Below, one piece after another: positions 41,722-54,363 of a stretch of 64,000 nucleotides of DNA. A model generated the notes under the pieces. That model did not search any database. It was given only the letters and a program-made list of their open reading frames with translations, and was not told the origin of the DNA. A program made the translations under genes and the position numbers. The stretch covers positions 1 through 64,000 of the forward strand of contig SKCR01015019.1 of assembly GCA_019454045.1 (NCBI GenBank). The letters are read 5' to 3'. This DNA is from Zanthoxylum bungeanum (Eukaryota; Streptophyta; Magnoliopsida; Sapindales; Rutaceae). Each line of letters opens with the position of its first letter. Within the stretch, counting starts at the first letter, position 1.

Positions 41722-44700
41722 TGAAGGGGTTTCATACGGGTGAATCCGGTAACGCAGCGGAAGCGGTGAAAATCCGATTTTCAGATTTCAAAACTTTTTC
41801 TTGGATTAAATAAATAAACACATTTATTTAATTACCCAATAATCAAATAATGAAATAAAATTTCAAATGAATCAAATTCAAGTGAAATTACCAAATTACC
41901 CTTATATGGTATTTTGTCCATTTTAGTCCGAAATCGATCTAATCAATTTTGAATGATTCTAAATCATTTCTAAGATGAAATTAGTATGTTCAAAACATCA
42001 AAACACCAAAAACCAAAAGTTCACCATTTGGAGGAGTACCTGAGTCAGAATCTTACAACCAACAAGAAGAGACAGTGAACTATGTCAAAAATTTCAACAG
42101 ACATGGGAACAATCCATATTCCAACACCTATAACCCAGGGTGGAGGAATCACCCCAATTTCGCATGGAGCAACAATTCAGGGCAAAAGAACTACCCACCA
42201 CTTGGATTCTAACAACCAAATAAAATCCAGGAGCATGAAAAAGAACAAGGAATAATAGAAGTGCGGGCCCAGTTGAAGAAGGAAGAAGCAAAATACGATG
42301 TTTTAGCAGCTATGGTTCAAAATCAAGTAGCATTGAATCAAAGCCATTCAGCCTCTATCAAAGCACTAGAGAATCAAATGGGACAACTGGCCAATGCTCA
42401 GAGTTACATACCGTCAGGTAATCTTCCCAGCAACACAGAACCAAATCCAAGGAACCGAGAGAAGGAGCAATGTCAAGCCATCACCTTGAAAAGCGATACT
42501 GAAATCAACAAAGACGTTGGAATCAAGGCAACAATTGAGGAAGTTTAAAAAGATGCAGTGCCACAGATGGAGGAAAAAGAAAAAGAGCAGATCGTTCCAC
42601 CTCCACCTTTTCCACAGCGACTTCAGAAAAACAAACTGGACAAACAGTTTGCTCGATTCCTGGAGGTATTCAAAAAACTTCACATCAACATTCCATTTGC
42701 AGAAGCCTTGAAAGAAATGCCCAGCTATGTAAAATTCATGAAAGACATTCTTTCACGAAAACGAAGATTGGGAGATTACGAGACAGTAGCATTGACGGAA
42801 GAATGCAGTATCATCATTCAGAGAGGAAACTTCCCCCAAGTTGAAAGATCCTGGAAGTTTCACTGTCCCATGCACCATTGGAGAACACTATATCGGTAAG
42901 GCTTTATGTGATAGGTGCAAGTGTTAACTTGATGCCTTTTTCTATTTACAGGAAATTGCAAATTGGAGAAGCAATGCCTACATCAGTCTCACTACAACTT
43001 GCTGATCGAACGCTCGCATTTCCAAGAGGTGTTGTGAAGATGTGCTGGTCAAAGTCGACAAACTCATTCTTCCAGCATATTTCATTATCCTTGACATGGA
43101 AGAAGACAAAGATGTACCTATCATCCTTGGAAGACCATTCATGACGACATGACGAACTGTGATTGATGTACAAAAAGGAGAACTGACCATGAAAGTTCAA
43201 GACCAAGAAGTTACCTTCAATGTTTTCAAAGCCATGAAATTCCCGAGCGATGAAAAGGAAGAAGAATGTTTCAGAATTGATGTTGTTGATAGTATCGTTC
43301 AGGATACTGATACAACTCCCATGGACAAACTTGAAGCTTGCATCACCAACATGACTGACAACGAGCTAGATGTTGAAATCCTGGAATGTATCAACTACCT
43401 TGACAACCATGTCGATTCAAAGCGACACCATAAGTGGAAAGCCTGGAACTGCCAAAGAAAGATCGAATCAAGCCTTCAATGAAGAACCACCACAGCTGGA
43501 GCTGAAGTTACTTCCGAGCCATCTCAGGTATGCATTTCTTGGAAACTCTTCTGAATTACATGTTATTATTTCTTCTTCACTAACATTGGAGCATGAAGAA
43601 AAGTTGCTGAGAGTATTATAGGAGAGCACAAAAGAGCCATTGGCTGGACTATAGCAGACATTTGAGGCATTAGTCCATCATTTTGCATGCACAAGATTCT
43701 GATGAATGATGAGTACAAACCCACAGTGGAGCCAAACCCCCAAATTTGGAATTGGTTATAAACCCTAATTTTTCAATTTCCACAAATTGGACAAATTAGG
43801 CCTTTACATTAAATCAAATGTTTCAATCATCATCATCTTTCAACTAATTCAAGTCTCAACACAATGAAACAACTCAAGATCAAATCTAGGTCATTTAAGA
43901 GTGGGTCAACAACTCTAGAATAGCAACATGGTTTCATAAACCTTAAAAGATTACATATAACTACAATAGTCATATCCTTTCTTCATCATGCTTTACAATT
44001 TCACCAAAGTTTTCCATCAACAAAAACCACAAAGAACAAGAAAGAAATAACCTAAGGATATCAAATATGAAAGCCTAGATCCTAAGGAACAATTTCCCTA
44101 CTAATAGTAAGTTGGAGAAAACTTACTAAAATCAAGCTTTCTTGGATTTTTCTTTCTTTCTCAAAGTTCTTTAAGCTTTCTTCAATGGAGTTTTTCTTTT
44201 GTGAAATGTGTATTAGGTTAAGTTAAATGAAAAGCAAATGAAAACAATTTATACTTGTCAAAAATTAGCCTTGGCCGAAATTTACAAGACAAAAATACAA
44301 GTTTTCATTTCAATTTTCATTTCAAATGCATTTGGTCAACTTGACAAATATCTTACAAAAAACTTTATTAGATATTTATTTGGTCAACAAATGCAACTAA
44401 CATCATTAACTTTAATTATCCTAACATAAGATATTTATATTTTAATTAATTTAATCATTTAACAATTAAATAATCAATTAATTAATCAAATACAAATATA
44501 TTAAATATATATGTATAATATTACAAAATATTAAAAAACATATATTCATTTAGGAAATAAGTCAAATAACTCATTTTGACTATTAATTAATGTGTATTTA
44601 AATTAATCAAGTATTAAATGTAAATACACAATAATTAAGCAAATGACTATCTAGTCTCTTTAGCATGTAACTTGCGTTTAACCATTAAACGACTTTATAA

Positions 44701-45691
44701 ATAATCAATATTATTTATTAATGTTGCTCTAGTGCTCTACGAGTATGTTTCATTATTGAGACTCTCTAGGTTCAGGTATTTCCGTCACGAAATCAAATTT
44801 CATGTCCATAATCTATCCACCCGTAGATTATGACGATCACGGATAATCTCGCTAAACCATACAGGTCGAGGTCATGGCAAATGTATAATTCCTCCGTCAC
44901 AGGTATCCGGATAAATCCCAGAGATACAGATATAAACGTCAAATCTCTATGGGGATTATCCAGTCGACTATTCTATTAGCAATCTCAAAAAGAATGTTTA
45001 GAACTAGCTTCTAAACTTACCACGGGCCCATGGTTTTATCTGATTGCTAATCATATGGACTACCTATGCTCTGGTACACAGAACTGACGGATCCTATCTT
45101 GATACACATAGGACACCCTGAGGATCTATCTACACCCAACGAACATGCGGAGGTCTGATCTAAATAGATCGGTGACGTGACTGCCATCTAAGTGTAGAAG
45201 ATGTCTCATGTGCCCACAATGGCATCTCAAGTCTAAGAATCACAAGTGCTACTCAACCCGAGAAGATTCTTATTGACGCTGGTGTACCATCCATTAAGAA
45301 TCTTCGGTGAGTCGTTCAGTGTTTATCCACTATAAACACCTACACGTCTATACTAGTCTCCAAGACTTATGGTTCATTGAGAAACCATTGGAATCATATA
45401 TTCCAGTATACGACATGTACCGGTCTCAACGGGTTTACTATACTGACCAAGTAGTGTAAACCTTGACCAGGAACTGTCTGAGAATGACAACGTCATGATA
45501 CGACTCAATGTCCGTTGCGACGCTTTTGCAACTGTACCATGACTAATCATTCTAAGGTCATTACGTCTTTACCATATAAAAGAATAGATTATATTATAGA
45601 AACTGCATATATTATTACTAATAATAATGTTTTACAGAAGTATTTAACAAAATACAACCGGGAATTGGCGCTCTGAGCACCAACCCCTACA
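41722..45691 (-). repeat. 3' LTR of the nested copia element, with a 1.72-kb foreign insert
   Basis: It starts TGAAGGGGTTTCATACGGG and ends AGCACCAACCCCTACA. It matches 50418-52831 on both sides of 42013-43732. That insert is Athila gag-PR sequence and replaces about 160 bp of LTR (the counterpart of 50711-50872). Confidence 0.93.
42013..43732 (+). pseudogene. Copy of Athila gag-protease segment inside the copia LTR
   Basis: The segment is almost identical to 35683-37404, starting CCAAAAGTTCACCATTTGG and ending CCCACAGTGGAGC. It carries the same in-frame stops (42546 versus 36216, 43150 versus 36822), so it was copied from this already mutated element or a sister with the same lesions. It also has its own 1-4 nt indels (near 42823, 42911, 43035, 43408 and 43480) that break the frame further. 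It is not expressed as a unit. Confidence 0.93.
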
Positions 45692-45706
45692 AAATCTCCC
45701 ACTTGC
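45692..45706 (-). promoter_or_regulatory. Polypurine tract of the nested copia element
   Basis: The element strand reads CAAGTGGGAGATTT directly before the 3' LTR start TGTAGGGG. CAAGTGGGAGA-type tracts are common in plant copia elements. Confidence 0.85.
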
Positions 45707-45707
45707 T

Positions 45708-48700
45708 CTAGTGCCAATATCGATTGTATCTAATACCCATCGACTCCACATGTTTATCAAATAACTTCGGAGGTATGGCCTTCGTCAGCGGGTCTGCTAC
45801 GTTGTCTTCACTCGGCACCTTGCACACGACAATGTCCCCTCGCGACACAATCTCTCGAATGATGTGGTACTTGCGTTCCACATGCTTCGACTTCTGATGC
45901 GCCCTCGGTTCCTTTGCTTGCGCAATGGCTCCAGTATTATCACAGTATAACGGAATTGCATTCTCGATACTTGGGACAACTCCCAATTCTGTGATAAAGT
46001 TCTTTATCCACACAGCCTCTTTTGCGGCTTCAGAAGCTGCAATATATTCCGCCTCAGTGGTGGAATCAGCTGTAGATCCCTGTTTGGAACTCTTCCAACA
46101 TACTGCACCTCCGTTAAGGGTAAAGACAAATCCAGATGTAGACTTTCTATCATCCGGATCCGATTGAAAATCGGAGTCTGTATACCCGTTAACCTGCAGT
46201 TCATTTCCTCCATATATTATTAACTTATCCTTAGTACCTTTAAGATACTTTAGGATATGTTTAATGGCCATCCAATGGTCATTACCTGGATTGGACTGAT
46301 ATCTGCTAGTTACGCTAACAGCGAAACTAATATCAGGCCTCGTACATAACATGGCATACATTATGCTACCCAAACACGAAGCATAAGGTTGGTTAGACAT
46401 TCTAACCTTCTCATCTTCTGTTTGTGGACACATCTTCTTAGAAAGATGAATCCCATGTCTGAACGGTATGTTTGCTGTCTTACAGTTACCAAAGCTATAC
46501 CGTTCCAAGATCTTATCTACGTACGTTGATTGGGATAACCCAATCAGCCTCCTTTGTCTATCTCGATAGAGTTTTATCCCTAAAACATAGGAAGCTTCTC
46601 CCAGGTCCTTCATGGAGAAATTCTTACAGAGATATGCTTTAACGCTTTGTAACATACCTAAATCATTCCCAATGATTAGGATGTCATCAACATATAGGAC
46701 TAAAAATACGACCATGCTCCCACTGGCCTTCTGATACACACAGGATTCTTCCGAATTCTTAAGAAAACCAGACGATCTGATAATCTCGTCGAATCGAAGA
46801 TTCCAACTTCGTGAAGCTTGTTTAAGTCCATAAATGGACTTCTTAAGCTTACAAACCATACCCGAGGTTTGGCTGGATGTGAAACCTTCCGGCTGTTCCA
46901 TATAGATTTCTTCATCAAGAAACCCATTTAGAAAAGCCGTTTTGACATCCATTTGCCAAATCTCGTAGTCATGATACGCAGCTATAGAAAGAAAAATCCG
47001 GATAGACTTAAGCATTGCTACCGGCGAAAAAGTTTCATCGTAGTCGACGCCAGGTCGCTGCGTGTAACCTTTTGCTACCAGTCGGGCCTTGTAAGTTTCA
47101 ACCTTACCGTCAGGCCCGCGCTTCCTTTTGTAAACCCATTTACAACCGATAGGAACAATTCCTTCGGGAAGCGGAATCAAGTCCCAAACTTGATTTTCAT
47201 GCATTGAGTCTATCTCGGATTTCATGGCACTTTGCCATTTCACGGAGTCGATGTCCAACATCGATTCTCTATAGGTGAAAGGATCTGTCTCTTCAACTAA
47301 GAGAACATCCAGACTCTTTTCTTGTATCAAATACAAGCGTTCAGGAGGTCTAGATACCCTTTCGGACCTACGGAGTGTGTGTGTTGAAGGTCCTTCATCT
47401 ACTTGAACTTCAGGTTCCTCCGTTGGTTCGTTGTTTTCAGGTTGGACTTCATCAAGTTCAACCCGTCTATGATCACTACCTTCTGACAAAAATTCTACTT
47501 CTAGAAATTTTGCGAAGCGAGCTACGAAGACATTTCGATGCTCGGTATCATAGAACAGATATCCCCTCGTATTTGAGGGATATCCAACAAACCTAAAATT
47601 TTGCCCTCGAGGCGAAAGCTTACTTTGCTGAGTCACCCTGACATAGGCAGGACAACCCCAAACCTTAATATAATTAAGATTCGGTCTCCTACCGAACCAT
47701 ATCTCATACGGTGTCGTAGGAACAACCTTTGAAGGAATCTTATTCAAAAGATGTGCGACTGTTAAGAGACAGTAACCCCATAAATAATAGGGCAAATCTG
47801 TGAAACTCAACATCGATCGGACCATATCCAATAAAGTCCGATTTCTCCTTTCAGATACTCCATTGTGCTGTGGCGTACCTGGAGGAGTATATTGAGCGAG
47901 AATCCCATTCTCCTTCATATAATCCATGAACTCACCACTCATATATTCGCCGCCGCCTCGATCTGATCGAAGGCATTTAATATATTTACCAGTCTGTTTT
48001 TCTACTTCATTTCGGAACTCTTTGAACTTTTCAAAGGTTTCCGATTTATGTCGCATCAAATAGACATAACCGTACCGTGACAAATCATCGGTAAAGGTAA
48101 CGAAGTATGAATAACCACTGTGAGCAGTTTGACTTAGTGGACCACATACATCAGAATGTACGAGTTCCAGTAAGTTAATGGCACGGTGTCCAACACCAGA
48201 AAATGGGGCCTTGGTCATTTTACCCTGAATACAGGATTCACAAGTTGGATAGGATTCAATGGTAAGATCTGGTATCAAACCATTCCTAACCAACTGGGTA
48301 AGGCGTTTAACGCCAATGTGACCAAGTCTCATATGCCAAAGTTCAGTATTATTAATTTCAGGTAATCTACGTTTATTAACTCCAGTATTTAATATATCTT
48401 TAGAAGTTTGCAATGTATAATGACCATGCTGATTTGGACAACTAAGGATCTGAATATTATTTCTATCATATAAATACAAAGAACTATTCTTAATATTCAT
48501 ACAAAAGCCTTCTGTATCAAGTACAAAAAGTGATATAATATTAGCGACACATCCTGGTACAAAATGACAGTCATTAAGCAAAAGTGTCCCATTCGGCAAT
48601 GAGATCTCGCATACTCCCACTGCAACTGCATCCAAAGAGTCTCCACTCCCGAACCGCAACTGCATCTCCCCTGGCTTCAGCCTCCTACTTTCCTTCAGCA

Positions 48701-49657
48701 CCTGCAACGAATTGCAAATGTGAATGGGACAAGCAGAATCTAAAATCCAGCTGGATGTAACGGCTTCACAAGCCAAAGATAAATCAATAACTGGAAAAAT
48801 AAAAGTACCTGATGTAGATGCTCTGTCTCTCCTGATCTGAGCAATGTAATCTGGACAGTTTCTCTTCCAGTGCCCGACCTTGCCGCAGTGGTGGCATTTG
48901 TCTTCAGAAGCCCTATTGGGCTGGCTATCTTCGCCTGCTGTGGAGGACCGAAGGCCTTCTTCTTCTTCCCTTTCTTCTTCTTTCCCTTGGACATTCCTTG
49001 GGAAGAAGCAGACAGAGAAGTAGATCTAGGTGGGCGAGTCGGTACTCCTCTTCGATCCTCTCTCTGCCGTGCCGTGAGCAACATCCTATGTAGCTCCTGG
49101 TAGGTGCAGACTGTCCCGTGCATGTTGAAGTACATCACAAACTGGCGGAATGAAGCTGGCAGAGAACCAAGAATGACACTCCTACCGAGAATGTCATTCA
49201 GGATGAGATTATGTTGCCTCAATTGATCGATCAAATCGATCATTTGAAGAACATGTGGGCTAACACTTTGTCCCTCATCCAGACGCGCATGGAACAGTTC
49301 CATGGCGACCTTGTGAACAATAACCTGTTCCTGGTTCTCGAACGATTGTCTTAATCGCGTTATCATACTATAAATTGATGTTCCATAGTATTGTTGCTTG
49401 AGTTTCGGAGAGAGCGAACTAAGAATGTATGATTTAACCCTTAAATCATCATTCTTCCAAGCTTCAAAAACTTGGCGTTCCTCCTCCGAAGCATCCTCAC
49501 CCACTGCAAGGGGTAAAGGACCCTCAAGAACATAACCCAACTTTTCGGAATCGAGGACAATCCTCAAATCCAATTCCCAGTCTGCAAAGTTCTCAGCGCC
49601 TTTCAGTTTGTTCGCATCTAACATACGCGCAAACTGGTTTGTGGATTGACCCGCCAT
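45708..49657 (-). pseudogene. Copia gag-pol polyprotein with one frameshift
   Basis: The ATG at 49657 (MAGQSTNQFARML) opens gag. A lysine-rich KGKKKKGKKKKAFG stretch ends the first frame's homology, and a 1-nt shift near 48940-48960 moves to the second frame. That frame has the nucleocapsid finger CHHCGKVGHWKRNC (about 48900-48860) and then, without a stop, protease (WILDSACPIHIC), GAG-pre-integrase (HMRLGHIGVKRL), integrase (DVCGPL, FTDDLSRYG, LRSDRGGGEY, NGVSERRNRT), RT (ARLVAKGYTQ, MDVKTAFLNG, YVDDILIIGND) and RNase H (STTEAEYIAASEA, YCDNTGAIAQAKEP, DNVADPLTKA), ending at 45708. All catalytic motifs look intact; the protease reads DSA where many have D(S/T)G. The frameshift is the only visible block. 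It lies in a repeat-rich AAG/CTT tract, so a sequencing error should be considered. Confidence 0.93.
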
Positions 49658-50400
49658 CGCAAATCTATCATATAGATCACGAAAAACGGTTAGCAGAAAT
49701 TAAGCAGTTTCATATAATATCAAAAGCATAAACTAGATCATGGATTTTTAATCTAATATGCCCCTCCCACTAAATCATGCAATACTGTAATCCCAAAACA
49801 GAATACAAATATTTAATAATTAAATTAAATATAAATAGTGAAAAGTGGATCCCGTGAATATATTTCAGCTCACAGCAGAGGCACGGTCTCGCCTACGTAT
49901 ATTCATCAGGTAGACAACTCATTTGTCAATCATTCACTAATGACTCCTAATATACCCGGTCCTGGCCGTTTCTCGTTGTCGCTGCGAAGGCAGGCCCACA
50001 AGGAGACGTACCAAGGTTAAACTCGCCAATGATAAACTCAAGTTACTTACGTAATCCTGACAGCTAGGGCACGTTCAGAATTCCGCTTTCGCTTGAATTT
50101 ATCTAGTATCTAATATACATCCGGTATAAATAAATCTTTATCGGCTACACCCTCACAGCAGAGGCACGGTCTCGGATGTAGTCACAAAGAGTATTCATAA
50201 ACCGTATTGACAAGACGGACCATATAACATGCATCAAATATAAATTACATTTAAACCTTATTATTAGGGATTTTCCGCTAAGTGTCATACACCCTAAATC
50301 TAACCAGTTTAGATCCTAATAAGCATGCACAAAGTCAAGAAAACATGATTAAACATTGATTCAATGAAGGCTAATCATATTAGGTGGCCTAGAATCAGAC
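49658..50400 (-). other. Leader (5' UTR) of the nested copia element
   Basis: Noncoding DNA between PBS and gag. It holds a direct repeat CACAGCAGAGGCACGGTCTCG at 49871 and 50153, each followed by a similar ACGT-rich stretch. I see no upstream ORF of note. Confidence 0.7.
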
Positions 50401-50414
50401 TTGCTCTGATACCA
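50401..50414 (-). promoter_or_regulatory. Primer binding site of the nested copia element
   Basis: The element strand TGGTATCAGAGCAA matches the standard plant copia primer site complementary to initiator tRNA-Met, 3 bp from the LTR. Confidence 0.92.
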
Positions 50415-50417
50415 TTT

Positions 50418-52831
50418 TGAAGGGGTTTCATACGGGTGAATCCGGTAACGCAGCGGAAGCGGTGAAAATCCGATTTTCAGATTTCAAAACTTTTTCTTGG
50501 ATTAAATAAATAAACACATTTATTTAATTACCCAATAATCAAATAATGAAATAAAATTTCAAATGAATCAAATTCAAGTGAAATTACCAAATTACCCTTA
50601 TATGGTATTTTGTCCATTTTAGTCCGAAATCGATCTAATCAATTTTGAATGATTCTAAATCATTTCTAAGATGAACTTAGTATGTTCAAAACATCAAAAC
50701 ACCAAAAACCACAAAATCCCCAAATTTCTATTCAAATGCCGTGAGCTCCATTTAGGGGGCATATTGACCATTTGGTCATTTCATGTCTCAAAACTCATCT
50801 AAATGAGATCCAATCAACATGAAACTTTGCATGCATCATATACACACCTAAATGCTCAACATATCTCAAAATCCCCAAATTTGGAATTGGTTATAAACCC
50901 TAATTTTTCAATTTCCACAAATTGGACAAATTAGGCCATTTACATTAAATCAAATGTTTCAATCATCAATCTTTCAACTAATTCAAGTCTCAACACAATG
51001 AAACAACTCAAGATCAAATCTAGGTCATTTAAGAGTGGGTCAACAACTCTAGAATAGCAACATGGTTTCATAAACCTTAAAAGATTACATATAACTACAA
51101 TAGTCATATCCTTTCTTCATCATACATGCTTCACAATTTCACCAAAGTTTTCCATCAAAAAACACAAAGAACAAAGAAAAATAACCTAAGGATATCAAAT
51201 ATGAAAGCCTAGATCCTAAGGAACAATTTCCCTACTAATAGTAAGTTGGAGAAAACTTACTAAAATCAAGCTTTCTTCTTGGATTTTTCTTTTTTCTCAA
51301 AGTTCTTTAAGCTTTCTTCAATGGAGTTTTTCTTTTGTGAAATGTGTATTAGGTTAAGTTAAATGAAAAGCAAATGAAAAAATTTATATACTTGTCAAAA
51401 ATTAGCCTTGGCCGAAATTTACAAGACAAAAATACAAGTTTTCATTTCAATTTTCATTTCAAATGCATTTGGTCAACTTGACAAATATCTTACAAAAAAC
51501 TTTATTAGATATTTATTTGGTCAACAAATGCAACTAACATCATTAACTTTAATTATCCTAACATAAGATATTTATATTTTAATTAATTTAATCATTTAAC
51601 AATTAAATAATCAATTAATTAATCAAATACAAATATATTAAATATATGTATAATATTTACAATAAATATTAAAAAACATATTTCATTTAGGAAATAAGTC
51701 AAATAACTCATTTTGACTATTAATTAATGTGTATTTAAATTAATCAAGTATTAAATGTAAATACACAATAATTAAGCAAATGACTATCTAGTCTCTTTAG
51801 CATGTAACTTGCGTTTAACCATTAAACGACTTTATAAATAATCAATATTATTTATTATGTTGCTCTAGTGCTCTACGAGTATGTTTCATTATTGAGACTC
51901 TCTAGGTTCAGGTATTTCCGTCACGAAATCAAATTTCATGTCCATAATCTATCCACCCGTAGATTATGACGATCACGGATAATCTCGCTAAACCATACAG
52001 GTCGAGGTCATGGCAAATGTATAATTCCTCCGTCACAGGTATCCGGATAAATCCCAGAGACAGATATAAACGTCAAATCTCTATGGGGATTATCCAGTCG
52101 ACTATTCTATTAGCAATCTCAAAAAGAATGTTTAGAACTAGCTTCTAAACTTACCACGGGCCCATGGTTTTATCTGATTGCTAATCATATGGACTACCTA
52201 TGCTCTGGTACACAGAACTGACGGATCCTATCTTGATACACATAGGACACCCTGAGGATCTATCTACACCCACAACCAACGAACATGCGGAGGTCTGATC
52301 TTAATAGATCGGTGACGTGACTGCCATCTAAGTGTAGAAGATGTCTCATGTGCCCACAATGGCATCTCAAGTCTAAGAATCACAAGTGCTACTCAACCCG
52401 AGAAGATTCTTATTGACGCTGGTGTACCATCCATTAAGAATCTTCGGTGAGTCGTTCAGTGTTTATCCACTATAAACACCTACACGTCTATACTAGTCTC
52501 CAAGACTTATGGTTCATTGAGAAACCATTGGAATCATATATTCCAGTATACGACATGTACCGGTCTCAACGGGTTTACTATACTGACCAAGTAGTGTAAA
52601 CCTTGACCAGGAACTGTCTGAGAATGACAACGTCATGATACGACTCAATGTCCGTTGCGACGCTTTTGTAACTGTACCATGACTAATCATTCTAAGGTCA
52701 TTACGTCTTTACCATATAAAAGAATAGATTATATTATAGAAACTGCATATATTATTACTAATAATAATGTTTTACAGAAGTATTTAACAAAATACAACCG
52801 GGAATTGGCGCTCTGAGCACCAACCCCTACA
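50418..52831 (-). repeat. 5' LTR of the nested copia element
   Basis: 2,414 bp, TG...CA on both strands, with the TSD CTTCT after 52831. It is the uninterrupted reference copy for the LTR at 41722-45691. I see no certain TATA box. Confidence 0.95.
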
Positions 52832-54118
52832 CTTCTAACCTCTTCTTCTACTGTTTAAGACATTGGGGACAATGTCTCATTTAGATTTGGGGGAGGGAAT
52901 TAGTTGATCAGTATCTTGTTTTTAGTGGTGTGTTGTTTTTATTTTTAGTCCAAAAGTTTTCGAAAAATACAAAAAAAAAATTGGAAAATTTTTCAAAAAT
53001 TACAAAAATATTTTGCGTTTTTGTGTTTTTATTTTTACTAAAAAGGTGAAATTGGTAAGAGATAGCTGATAAGGAATTTCCACCCAGAGACGTATCTCAA
53101 ACCTAATTCGGAACAAGTTAATTTTTGTTTATTTCCTTTTGAATTATTTAATTTGTGAATTCTTCCATATACTGACTAAAATGGATCTTCATATGCTCAG
53201 TTGACAGATATTATCAACATGCATGATAACATACGGACATGAGTTGTAATTAAAAAGTTTGTAATATTTAGTGCTATAGTTTAATTGGAAAAAGCATCTC
53301 AAAAAGTGATATTGTAAAAAAAAAACGTCTGAAATCCGAGTTATTAAGTCTGTAATGGTGTTTTAACACCTAGTGCCCTAAAGCCAACTGGTTTGGGAGT
53401 CACTGGCCCAAAGCTCGCTACATGGATCAAAGATGCTGCAAAAATATATATCTGAAGTCTGGGTAATTAAGTCCGTAGAAGTGTCTTAACACCTGGTGCC
53501 CTAAAGCCAACTGGTTTGGGAACCACCGACGCAACACTCGCTACATAGATGAAAGATATTGTATATAAATTAAAAAAAATTAAAAAAATCAAAGAAAAAA
53601 TCAGAAAAATGAGAAAAATTATTCCATTGCTACAAAAAGGTGTGAATTATGATAAAACTTTATGACAAAAATATTACTCTCTTATCAACTACACTTGTGA
53701 CTATTGTGGACAAAAATGAGTTGATTAATATTTTGTTGGCTGTGTATATGGAGAATGGTAAATATAATCGGAGAATTTACTTATTCGGTAATTTAGAAAG
53801 AAACAAAACAACTAGTAACTTGGAGTAAAAGTTTCACCTGATTAGTCACTAACTTCTTTATTCTCTTTTCTCTTGTCTTTTTGCTTTTGTGTGCATTAGT
53901 TTTACTACATTTTTACTTTTGTAAAATGTTTGTGGGTATCATTGCTGTAAACCCTCACGAGACTGCAACTCGTCCACAAGGGACACCTAGGTGTTTAAGG
54001 CTTGTTCCATACGCTAAATGTAACTGTGATCCCTACGAAAGTGGCTTAGTTAAATTTTATTTTAAAGATGTTTATGTTATTTTATTCTGTGTTTTGCTCG
54101 AGGACTAGCAAAATGTTA
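52832..54118 (+). other. 3' noncoding region of Athila-type element 2
   Basis: It continues the region split by the copia insertion and is homologous to 5589-7000 of element 1. A block with ACACCTNGTGCCCTAAAGCCAACTGG occurs twice (53367 and 53490, period about 123 bp), whereas element 1 has a single copy (near 6150-6220), so one was duplicated here. The conserved TTGCTCGAGGACTAGCAAAATG precedes the PPT. Confidence 0.75.
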
Positions 54119-54130
54119 GGTTTGGGGGTG
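54119..54130 (+). promoter_or_regulatory. Polypurine tract of Athila-type element 2
   Basis: GGTTTGGGGGTG immediately before the LTR start TGATGAGTGG, identical to element 1. Confidence 0.88.
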
Positions 54131-54253
54131 TGATGAGTGGTAAATGTATCACTATTTCCCACTCATTTAACCTAATATTTTGTATAGTTTCTTGAGTTTT
54201 GTGAATATTTTGACTTTGCTAACATGCATCGTGCCACGTGTCACCATCACAGT
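54131..54253 (+). repeat. 3' LTR remnant of Athila-type element 2
   Basis: The first about 85 bp match 32499-32583. The sequence then jumps to the block TAACATGCNTCGTGCCNNGTG of 32787-32825 and stops at CATCACAG. It is thus internally deleted and cut off where a second LTR start begins. Confidence 0.82.
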
Positions 54254-54363
54254 GATGAGTGGTAATTATATCACTATTTCCCACTCATTTAACCTAATAT
54301 TTTGTATAGTTTTTTGAGTTTTGTGAATATTTTGATGTGTTTTGTGTTATTTTGTAGATAAAT
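54254..54363 (+). repeat. Second Athila-type LTR start
   Basis: It begins TGATGAGTGGTAATTATATC and matches the first about 110 bp of 32499-34656, ending GTAGATAAA where an inverted LTR terminus begins. The exact LTR start indicates a separate insertion event. Confidence 0.8.

Larger units (their letters stand above)
41722..52831 (-). mobile_element. Ty1/copia element, nearly intact, nested in Athila-type element 2
   Basis: The TSD CTTCT flanks it at 41717-41721 and 52832-52836. LTRs lie at 41722-45691 (enlarged by an insertion) and 50418-52831. Order on the minus strand: LTR, initiator-Met-type PBS, leader, gag-pol (49657-45708), PPT, LTR. It splits the 3' noncoding region of the Athila-type host. 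The LTRs are close to identical apart from small indels and the insert, so it is a young insertion. Confidence 0.95.
32499..54253 (+). mobile_element. Athila-type Ty3/gypsy element 2, full coding order plus NABP-like and LOG-like cargo, interrupted by copia
   Basis: Order: 5' LTR (32499-34656), PBS (34663-34680), gag-PR-RT-RNase H-IN in one damaged frame (34788-40091), conserved post-pol motif, NABP-like ORF, LOG-like ORF, 3' noncoding DNA, PPT (54119-54130) and a truncated 3' LTR (54131-54253). A copia element (41722-52831) is nested just downstream of the LOG-like ORF. The left flank GTTAT (32494-32498) has no partner at the right, where the LTR is deleted and overlaid by other LTR pieces. 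Many in-frame stops show this copy is defective. Confidence 0.9.
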
